DNA from: an uncultured beta proteobacterium
GTDB lineage: Bacteria > Pseudomonadota > Gammaproteobacteria > Burkholderiales > Burkholderiaceae
DNA length: 13,636 nucleotides
NCBI GenBank assembly: GCA_903909925.1
Contig: CAIVXR010000123.1
Span: 1 to 13,636, forward strand
Direction of reading: 5' to 3'
Shown: positions 7,406-13,321 of the stretch, one piece after another
Numbering within the stretch: position 1 is the stretch's first letter
How the letters are laid out: every line of letters starts with the position of its first letter
Made by a program: the position numbers and the translations under genes
Notes under the pieces: generated by a model
The model's input: only the letters and a program-made list of their open reading frames with translations
What the model was told of the DNA's origin: nothing
Databases searched by the model: none

Positions 7406-8326
7406 ATGACTATGAAATTAACCATCAAAAGACTCATTGCCTTTAGCTGTATTCTCGCAACCGCCCTTCACTTTTCGTTTGCCCATGCAGGTGAAGGTGT
7501 ATTTGGCTGGATCTATACGCTCGACCTTCAACCGAAAGGCAAGCTGGAATTTGAACAACGTTTGCAATTGAACCAACAGCAAGCTGCTGGAACTTATGAA
7601 GCATGGACAGCTAGATCTGAACTGGAATATGGTCTGACAAATGATCTGCAAATTGCTGGCTACATTAATTCGTATTACACCAATGCTAGTCAGAACTACA
7701 CCAATCCTGAAGCGTGCGGAGAAGAGCCCACCTGCACTGGCGGTTACGCTGTGCCTTCATCACACGATCCAGCTACACCTTATAGAAAGAGTGGCATTGA
7801 AGGTGGCTCGCTGGAAGCGATCTATCGACTTACCAATCCAGTCACCTCTCCTGTTGGGGTTGGCTTTTATCTCGAGCCTACCTGGGGTAGAAATAAAGAT
7901 GAGCTTTCTGCCAGACTTTTATTGCAGTCGAATTTCATTGATGATCGTTTAATACTCGCTGGCAACGTCGTCGTCGCAAATGAACGCTTGAAGTTTATTG
8001 AGAATGGCAATGTCCCTGAATCCATGCTCGACTTTTTAGTGGGGGCCAGTTATCGCTTTGCTCCTAAGTGGTCTGCCGGGGTAGAAGCACGCTTTCATAA
8101 CGATTACTCAGAACTCAATCTGCGCAACCAAGTACAACGCGCCACTTTTGTTGGCCCCAATATGCACTATGCCGCCAAGGACTGGTGGGTCACTGGTGCT
8201 TGGCGTTACCAATTGGCAGGCGGTAACTGCATGGGCGGGGGTGAAGCGGAATGTTCTGACGCTCGAGTATGGGATAGCCATACCGTCAATGAATTTATTG
8301 TCAAAGTTGGCTTTCCTTTGAACTAA
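7406..8326 (+). CDS. Predicted outer-membrane beta-barrel protein, DUF6662-like
   Basis: First gene of the Fur-controlled operon. The 306-residue protein has a Sec signal peptide (probable cleavage after AHA, residue 28) and a mature part starting GEGVFGWIYTLDLQPKGK. It is rich in alternating hydrophobic/polar strands ending in aromatic residues (LEFEQRLQL, SELEYGLT, GVGFYLEPTW, GASYRFAPKWSAGVEARF, FIVKVGF), as in small outer-membrane barrels. I recognise the start of the mature protein as DUF6662-like, from memory. Two close cysteine pairs, Cys104/Cys110 and Cys275/Cys283, lie in loop-like segments and could form disulfides. There is no TonB box and no plug domain, so it is not a TonB-dependent receptor. 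ATG codons at 7406 and 7412 are both possible; neither has a clear ribosome binding site. The FMN-binding gene follows after eight bases. Confidence 0.75.
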   Translation: MTMKLTIKRLIAFSCILATALHFSFAHAGEGVFGWIYTLDLQPKGKLEFEQRLQLNQQQAAGTYEAWTARSELEYGLTNDLQIAGYINSYYTNASQNYTNPEACGEEPTCTGGYAVPSSHDPATPYRKSGIEGGSLEAIYRLTNPVTSPVGVGFYLEPTWGRNKDELSARLLLQSNFIDDRLILAGNVVVANERLKFIENGNVPESMLDFLVGASYRFAPKWSAGVEARFHNDYSELNLRNQVQRATFVGPNMHYAAKDWWVTGAWRYQLAGGNCMGGGEAECSDARVWDSHTVNEFIVKVGFPLN

Positions 8327-8334
8327 AGAGAGTC

Positions 8335-8868
8335 ATGAACTGGAAACCCAACCCCTTTGCGATCGTTGGCTTGGCAATGGTAAGCGCACCTATCATTGCT
8401 CACGCAAAAATCTATGTGACTGCAGAGCAGGTACAAAAAATACTCCTCCCTAATAAACAGCTTATTCAAGCGCCCATCATCATTAGCGAAGATTTACAAG
8501 AAAAGATGCGGATAGCCTCCAGTATTCGACATCCCTTTCGAGGGGATCGTATCTGGAAAGCTTCAGATGGTAGTTGGCTCATTATTGATGAAGTGATCGG
8601 TAAGCACGAGATGATTACGTATGCCGTTGCGATTGCTCCTAACGGCAGTGTCATTGGGCTTGAGATTTTGGAATATGTTGAATCCTATGGTTATGAAGTA
8701 GCTGAGGCTGGGTGGCGCAAGCAATTTGTTGGCAAGACTGCACATGACCCTATCAAACTCAATCAAGACATTCAGAACATTGGTGGCGCCACCCTTTCTT
8801 GCAAACACATTACTGATGGTGTGAAACGCGTAGCGGTGTTATATGACCTGGCCTTGAAAGCAAAATGA
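8335..8868 (+). CDS. Exported FMN-binding domain protein, likely flavinylated by ApbE
   Basis: A 177-residue protein with an N-terminal Sec-type signal (probable cleavage after AHA, residue 24; no twin arginine) and an FMN-binding domain like that of RnfG/NqrC. The C-terminal NIGGATLSCKHITDGV (148-163) corresponds to the flavinylation motif SGAT, in which FMN is joined through a phosphoester to the threonine, here Thr153. The usual acidic residue upstream of the motif is not in its standard place (Asp145 lies eight residues before Thr153), and the serine of SGAT is glycine. The protein should carry electrons in the periplasm. AGAGAG just before the ATG serves as ribosome binding site. The gene overlaps apbE by ATGA, which fits enzyme and substrate being made together. 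Confidence 0.87.
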   Translation: MNWKPNPFAIVGLAMVSAPIIAHAKIYVTAEQVQKILLPNKQLIQAPIIISEDLQEKMRIASSIRHPFRGDRIWKASDGSWLIIDEVIGKHEMITYAVAIAPNGSVIGLEILEYVESYGYEVAEAGWRKQFVGKTAHDPIKLNQDIQNIGGATLSCKHITDGVKRVAVLYDLALKAK

Positions 8869-9686
8869 TCAAGCGCTGCCAAGCACTGTTAGGTACCTTT
8901 GTAGAGATATCTACTGAGCAAGATAATCATCAAGCAGTCAATAAGGCATTTTCAGCGGTAAAGCTGGTTCAGGACTTAATGGGATTTCATAACCCTTTAA
9001 GTGAATTGAACCAAATCAACCGCTGGGCGCACCAAGTTTCACTTGAGATTCATCCTTGGTCCGCAGAAGTACTGAGTATTGCTCAAGAGATGCATCGACA
9101 ATCTGATGGTTTATTTAATTGCGGCATTGGCCATCGACTAGTAAGCGCTGGACTATTGCCACGCCACATTGATTTATCTAGGCATCAACTTGGCGGCATC
9201 GAAGATGTCCATTTCCGTCATACCCAGCTCATTCATTCTTCCAAACCCCTCTGCTTAGATCTCGGTGGAATTGCCAAAGGCTTTGCAGTTGATAAGGCGG
9301 TGGAGAGCTTGATCTCCAATGGAGTCGAATCTGGCTACGTAAATGCTGGGGGAGACCTGCGGGTATTTGGAAAATCTCCAAGATCAATACAAATTCGTAA
9401 GCCAAGTCTGCCAAGCCAGCTAATCGATATTGGCTCACTACAAAATGGGGCTATCGCTACAAGCGGTCTCTACTTTGCTAATCGAGATCAACAGCAAAGC
9501 CACATCATCAACCCATTTGCGCAAGATGAATCTGAAATACACATTAATTTCTCAGGCTGTTATTCGGTTATCGCAAAAGAATGTGCCCATGCAGATGCTC
9601 TGACTAAGGTATTGGCACTGTCTGGAGAATATGATCACCCCTGCTTCAATTACTTCTGTGCACAGGCCATCAGAATTTCTGCATGA
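8865..9686 (+). CDS. apbE: FAD:protein FMN transferase ApbE, apparently without signal peptide
   Basis: Transfers FMN from FAD onto a threonine of a target protein, most likely the product of the gene just upstream. Family blocks are in order: MIKRCQALLGTFVEI at the very N-terminus, LDLGGIAKGFAVD (131-143), YVNAGGDLRVFG (158-169), AIATSG (196-201), HIINP (213-217) and ADALTK (243-248) with metal-ligand Asp244. At 273 residues it is shorter than the usual 300-350 because it has no signal peptide or lipobox; an in-frame TGA at 8844 rules out a longer N-terminus. The second threonine of the ADALxT motif, a metal ligand in characterised ApbE proteins, is Lys248. It overlaps its neighbours by ATGA on both sides (8865-8868 and 9683-9686), so translation is probably coupled. 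Confidence 0.93.
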   Translation: MIKRCQALLGTFVEISTEQDNHQAVNKAFSAVKLVQDLMGFHNPLSELNQINRWAHQVSLEIHPWSAEVLSIAQEMHRQSDGLFNCGIGHRLVSAGLLPRHIDLSRHQLGGIEDVHFRHTQLIHSSKPLCLDLGGIAKGFAVDKAVESLISNGVESGYVNAGGDLRVFGKSPRSIQIRKPSLPSQLIDIGSLQNGAIATSGLYFANRDQQQSHIINPFAQDESEIHINFSGCYSVIAKECAHADALTKVLALSGEYDHPCFNYFCAQAIRISA

Positions 9687-10108
9687 GCCGCTTAGGAAGA
9701 ATGTCTGGCTGGCAAAGATCTTTTGTGATCAGTAGCATGCTGGCCTGCTCCATGAGTGGCAGCCTCTATCTTCTAGGCCATGAGTTTGAGATTCAGCGAG
9801 CAAGCTTTGGTAATCGCTATATTTTGGCTACTCATGGGATCTTTGCGATCTTCGCAACGCTTGCTTTAGGCTCAGTCCTATCGTTTCATCTTAAGGCGGG
9901 CATTGCATCAAAAAAGAAGTGGTTGAGTGGTTTTAGTCAGTTAAGCTTTTTAGCGACTCTATTAATTACTGGAGCCTTGCTATATTACGGTCCTGCAGAT
10001 ATTCGAGATAGCGTTGTGGTTACGCATTGGGTGGTGGGGCTGATGCTCTTTGCTACTTTTGTATTGCATACAGCCAGAAGAATAGAAATTTTTCGCTCTC
10101 AACATTGA
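9683..10108 (+). CDS. Four-helix membrane protein, predicted bis-heme cytochrome b (DUF4405-like)
   Basis: A 141-residue inner-membrane protein with four predicted helices (about 11-32, 47-68, 80-101, 111-130). Positive charges (MSRLGR, the KAGIASKKK loop, the ARRIEIFR tail) place both ends in the cytoplasm. Helix 2 carries His51 and His69, and helix 4 His115 and His129. In this topology His51/His115 lie on the periplasmic side and His69/His129 on the cytoplasmic side, the arrangement expected for two stacked b-type hemes, as in cytochrome b561 and ferric-reductase-like domains. No NADPH or FAD domain is attached. As the last gene of the Fur-controlled operon, overlapping apbE by ATGA, it is the obvious candidate to pass electrons to the periplasmic FMN protein. 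Family assignment and heme binding are inferred. Confidence 0.72.
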   Translation: MSRLGRMSGWQRSFVISSMLACSMSGSLYLLGHEFEIQRASFGNRYILATHGIFAIFATLALGSVLSFHLKAGIASKKKWLSGFSQLSFLATLLITGALLYYGPADIRDSVVVTHWVVGLMLFATFVLHTARRIEIFRSQH

Positions 10109-10142
10109 TTGACACAATTGGCTTGATCGTTAGGGGTGTCAA
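10109..10142. repeat. Inverted repeat TTGACAC/GTGTCAA
   Basis: Perfect seven-base arms at 10109-10115 and 10136-10142, 20 bases apart, beginning directly after the stop codon of the upstream operon. It surrounds the predicted -35 box of the next gene, so it could be an operator. No U-run follows, so it is a poor terminator. Confidence 0.4.
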
Positions 10143-10152
10143 AAGCTATTAT
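10123..10152 (+). promoter_or_regulatory. Predicted promoter giving a leaderless transcript
   Basis: TTGATC (10123-10128), an 18-base spacer and TATTAT (10147-10152). Only TAGCCC separates the -10 box from the ATG at 10159, so the first transcribed base should be at or next to the A of the start codon. The absence of a ribosome binding site agrees with this. Confidence 0.55.
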
Positions 10153-10158
10153 TAGCCC

Positions 10159-10722
10159 ATGAAAAGACCATTTTCATCCCTACTCTTTATACTGAGCTTT
10201 AGCATTTTAGGAGTTTTGCTGATGACTGCTAGCAAGCCAAGTACATTTCTATCGACCTCTCTGTATGCCGTCTCAGGCATAGTCAGTAATCTTAATAACG
10301 AGCTACTGGAATACGTTAATCCAGAAAAGCCAACACATGATCATTCATCCGTTTATTACAAGCGCTTTTTTATTTCTAAGTTCAATTTAGGTGATAAAAC
10401 AATCGAAGCAAAGTTTTCCACTCCCATGAAAATTTCTAATGGCGATACATTGACTGTCTCGGGCTACCCTAAGGGTGAGACTTTTCAGGTGCTAGCCTAT
10501 AAAAACTCTAGTCAGCAAGTCAGTGGCTATGAAAACTGGCTAGTCTTAGTCCTTGGAGCAATATTCTTTTTAGCAGTTGCTATTGGCTTACTGAATAGCG
10601 AGCTCGTGGCACAAGGTGCAATCGTTCCAAAGCTATTTTTATTGGGCTTTACCTTAGTAGCTCTCTATATGGGCTATCGCGCTCTTCTCATTAGAGAGGC
10701 AATAAAGCTTTTATCAACTTAG
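10159..10722 (+). CDS. Membrane protein of unknown function
   Basis: I do not recognise this 187-residue protein. It has a hydrophobic N-terminal segment (about 7-24, an anchor or uncleaved signal), a middle part of about 100 residues likely facing the periplasm, and two further helices (about 126-145 and 155-174) with basic residues after the last. The middle part is beta-rich (FFISKFNLGDKTIEAKF, GDTLTVSGYPKG, ETFQVLAYKN) and could be a small OB- or SH3-like barrel, which is a guess from the strand pattern. His60 and His62 (THDH) lie in it. There is no ribosome binding site; the start rests on the -10 box six bases upstream and on MKRP before the first helix. It lies 50 bases after the iron-regulated operon in the same direction and overlaps the end of the convergent eamA gene by nine bases. 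Confidence 0.75.
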   Translation: MKRPFSSLLFILSFSILGVLLMTASKPSTFLSTSLYAVSGIVSNLNNELLEYVNPEKPTHDHSSVYYKRFFISKFNLGDKTIEAKFSTPMKISNGDTLTVSGYPKGETFQVLAYKNSSQQVSGYENWLVLVLGAIFFLAVAIGLLNSELVAQGAIVPKLFLLGFTLVALYMGYRALLIREAIKLLST

Positions 10723-11622
10723 TTTTCTAAAGTACTTCTCTAGGTTTGGCCAGAACAAGTTCACAACCAGACCAGCGATCACTAGGCCGGCTGCCAAAAT
10801 TTTCCATAAGGGCAATGGCTCGCTCAAGAAATAGGCCGATGCCCCCATCCCAAATATCGGTACTAACAGTGGTGCTGGTGCAACCACTGCCGCGGGGTGC
10901 TTGGAAAGCAACCAAGCCCATGCCGCATAACCAAAGAGTGTATTGCCCCACGATTGCCAAAAGACGCCAATCCAAGCTCCCATTGGCGCAGAGCTCAATG
11001 AGGTACTGATATTTTCCCAGCCACCTTCAAAAATCCAAGACATCAGAAAGAGTGGTGGCAGTGAAAAAGCGCTCGCCCACACAACATAAGAAAGCATGTT
11101 GATAGATCCAGCACGACGACTCACCGTGTTACCGATCCCCCATGAGAGCCCTGCAAAGACTACTAGTGCCAATCCTAAAAATGTCGTGCTTGCATCAGTA
11201 TGGAGCGCAATCGTTCCTAAGCCTGTCATCGCTATCGATACTGCGACTGCTTGATAAAGTCTTAAGCGCTCTTTTGCAAAAAACATTGCAAAGCCAATCG
11301 TGAAAAATACTTGCGTCTGGATGACCAAGGAAGCTAAGCCTGGAGAAATTCTTCCATCAATCGCAAAAAATAAGATCCCGAATTGCCCAACCCCAATAGC
11401 CAAACCATAAGCACAGAGATTGGTCCATGCAACCTTGGGCATTGGCATGAAAAATGCTAAGGGTAAAAAAGCAAAGGTATAGCGCAATGCTGCAAATAAG
11501 AATGGTGGAAAGGCGTCTAAAGAAAGTTTGATCACCACAAAGTTAGTGCCCCATACCGCCACAATCGCTAAGGCTAGTAAAAGATGGCTTATAGGTAATT
11601 GATTACTTTTATGGCTATTCAC
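10714..11622 (-). CDS. eamA: EamA-type DMT family exporter (O-acetylserine/cysteine exporter-like)
   Basis: An inner-membrane carrier of the drug/metabolite transporter superfamily with ten predicted helices in two EamA repeats, about 302 residues. It closely resembles E. coli EamA (YdeD), which exports O-acetylserine and cysteine: AVWGTNFVVIK in helix 1, a PPFLFAALR block, GLASLVIQTQVFFT in repeat 1, LSWGIGN in repeat 2 and VAPAPLLVPIFG near the end. The substrate is inferred from this resemblance. The open frame reaches a TTG at 11652, but the GTG at 11622 is preceded by CGGAG ten bases upstream and overlaps the stop of the GMC gene by eight bases, so I prefer it. Co-transcription with the GMC gene is likely. 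Confidence 0.87.
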   Translation of the reverse strand: MNSHKSNQLPISHLLLALAIVAVWGTNFVVIKLSLDAFPPFLFAALRYTFAFLPLAFFMPMPKVAWTNLCAYGLAIGVGQFGILFFAIDGRISPGLASLVIQTQVFFTIGFAMFFAKERLRLYQAVAVSIAMTGLGTIALHTDASTTFLGLALVVFAGLSWGIGNTVSRRAGSINMLSYVVWASAFSLPPLFLMSWIFEGGWENISTSLSSAPMGAWIGVFWQSWGNTLFGYAAWAWLLSKHPAAVVAPAPLLVPIFGMGASAYFLSEPLPLWKILAAGLVIAGLVVNLFWPNLEKYFRKLS

Positions 11623-13240
11623 TAGTGAGTAACTCCGCAGCACGCTCTGCAATCATCATGGTAGGAGCGGCGGTATTACCCGAAGTAATAGTGGGCATAG
11701 CAGAGGCATCGACTACCCGCAGATGATGAATGCCCCTCACCCGTAATTGAGAGTCAAGCACGGCCATCGGATCATCCGCGCGCCCCATCTTGCACGTACC
11801 TACCGGATGAAAGATAGTAGTTCCAATATCGCCAGCAGCCTTGACTAGCTCTTCCTCAGTTTGATACTGCGTGCCAGGCTTATATTCCTCTGGGAAGTAT
11901 GGCTGAAGTGCAGGACTTTGCACAATCTTGCGAGTAAGTCGCAATGACTCTGCGGCAATTGTGCGATCTTCTTCTGTTGATAAGTAATTGGGCGCAATGA
12001 CTGGCGGTGCCTCGGGATCAACTGAGGTGATATGCACACTACCACGCGATGTTGGCCGTATATTGCAAACACTGGCCGTAAATGCATTAAACGAATGCAA
12101 GCCTTCACCAAACTTCTCTAGCGATAAAGGTTGCACATGGTATTCCACATTGGCACTCTTTTGTGCTGGTGAACTATAAGCAAATGCACCTAATTGGGAA
12201 GGAGCCATCGACATCGGACCAGAGCGCTTAAAGAGATATTCCAAGCCAATCAGGATTTTGCCCAACCAAGAATTGGCTTTGGTATTCAAGGTCTTAATAC
12301 CGCTTACTTTATAAATCATCCGTAGCTGCAAATGGTCTTGCAGATTTTCACCAACCCCAGGCAAATCGGCTATCACCGGAATACCTAAGGAAGATAGATG
12401 ACTAGCAGCGCCAATACCGGAGCGCTCTAATATTTGCACACTACCAATTGAACCTGCGCACAAGAGTACTTCGCCACCTCGATCAATTGCGCAGAGTGCT
12501 TCGTGGGCAATACCCTCCTTTAAGAACTCAAGGCCATAGCAATTCTTAGTGGTGGGATCAATTTTAAGTTTGGTTACCATTGCCTCAGTAATCAGGGTGA
12601 GGTTGCTCCGCTTAGCAGCATCCTTTAAAAATGCTTTGGCGGTATTTAAGCGAAATCCAGCACGCTGGCTCACATCAAAGTAACCTACGCCAAAGTTATC
12701 ACCCCGATTAAAGTCATCTGAAGCCGGAATGCCAGCCTCTACAGCAGCTTCTCTAAATCTATCCATAATGGGCCAGCGCAAGCGTTGCAAAGATACGGTC
12801 CACTCACCGCCTTTGCCATGCCATGGGTTGGCGCCGCCATGGTAATCCTCAAACTTTTTATAACGCTCTAGCGCTTTTTGCCAAGACCAAGCATCATCAC
12901 CAGTTGCCTCTACCCAAGATTCGTAGTCGCCGACTTGGCCACGCATATAGATCATGCCATTGATCGAAGAGCAACCACCCAAGACCCTGCCGCGAGGATA
13001 AAGTAATGAGCGACCATTTAGACCCTTTTCGGTAGCAGTCTTAAAACGCCAATCGGCTCTAGGGTTATCAATGCAGTACAGATAACCCACCGGAATATGA
13101 ATCCAAATGTAGTGATCGTTCTTACCTGCCTCAATGAGCAAGACCTTCTTATTGGGGTTTTCAGTCAAGCGCTTGGCCAACATACAGCCAGCGCTGCCTG
13201 CCCCAATAATGATGTAGTCGTAGGTGTTGGTTTGAGTCAT
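11615..13240 (-). CDS. GMC family FAD-dependent oxidoreductase (choline/alcohol dehydrogenase-like)
   Basis: A 541-residue flavoprotein of the glucose-methanol-choline family, oxidising an alcohol group to aldehyde or further. The N-terminus holds the FAD dinucleotide fold YDYIIIGAGSAGCMLAKRL (residues 7-25) and IEAG at the end of the second strand. GMC signature 1 is GRVLGGCSSINGMIYMRG (84-101) and signature 2 is GSIGSVQILERSGIG (263-277). The catalytic histidine is His478 in FHPVGTCKMG, and the second active-site position is Asn522 in SGNTAAPTMMIAERAA. Length is typical. There is no signal peptide, so it is cytoplasmic. The substrate cannot be read from sequence: choline, aliphatic or polyethylene-glycol-type alcohols are all possible. 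AGG lies 11 bases before the ATG. The gene is followed by overlapping eamA. Confidence 0.94.
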   Translation of the reverse strand: MTQTNTYDYIIIGAGSAGCMLAKRLTENPNKKVLLIEAGKNDHYIWIHIPVGYLYCIDNPRADWRFKTATEKGLNGRSLLYPRGRVLGGCSSINGMIYMRGQVGDYESWVEATGDDAWSWQKALERYKKFEDYHGGANPWHGKGGEWTVSLQRLRWPIMDRFREAAVEAGIPASDDFNRGDNFGVGYFDVSQRAGFRLNTAKAFLKDAAKRSNLTLITEAMVTKLKIDPTTKNCYGLEFLKEGIAHEALCAIDRGGEVLLCAGSIGSVQILERSGIGAASHLSSLGIPVIADLPGVGENLQDHLQLRMIYKVSGIKTLNTKANSWLGKILIGLEYLFKRSGPMSMAPSQLGAFAYSSPAQKSANVEYHVQPLSLEKFGEGLHSFNAFTASVCNIRPTSRGSVHITSVDPEAPPVIAPNYLSTEEDRTIAAESLRLTRKIVQSPALQPYFPEEYKPGTQYQTEEELVKAAGDIGTTIFHPVGTCKMGRADDPMAVLDSQLRVRGIHHLRVVDASAMPTITSGNTAAPTMMIAERAAELLTSE

Positions 13241-13267
13241 ATTCTGTAGTGCCTATTATTCACCAAA

Positions 13268-13280
13268 CCCAGAATCTGGG
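13268..13280. repeat. Dyad CCCAGA-A-TCTGGG
   Basis: A perfect six-base dyad around a single base, in the 81-base gap between the divergent GMC and darP genes and eight bases upstream of the predicted darP -35 box. It could be an operator for either gene; there is no direct evidence for a regulator. Confidence 0.4.
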
Positions 13281-13287
13281 GGCCTAC

Positions 13288-13315
13288 TTGGCACAGTCCA
13301 ATACCCGTCTAAAAT
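13288..13315 (+). promoter_or_regulatory. Predicted darP promoter giving a leaderless transcript
   Basis: TTGGCA (13288-13293), a 16-base spacer and TAAAAT (13310-13315). The ATG begins six bases after the -10 box, leaving no room for a ribosome binding site. Confidence 0.55.
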
Positions 13316-13321
13316 GGGCTG

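Noticed and set aside
11650..11652. TTG at 11652 as the start of eamA
   Set aside because: No ribosome binding site precedes it, whereas the GTG at 11622 has CGGAG at suitable spacing and a normal coupling overlap with the GMC stop.
11653..12179. Additional open frames inside the GMC oxidoreductase gene (11845-12111 minus, 11988-12179 plus)
   Set aside because: Both overlap the conserved C-terminal half of the GMC protein in other frames and have no promoter or ribosome binding site.
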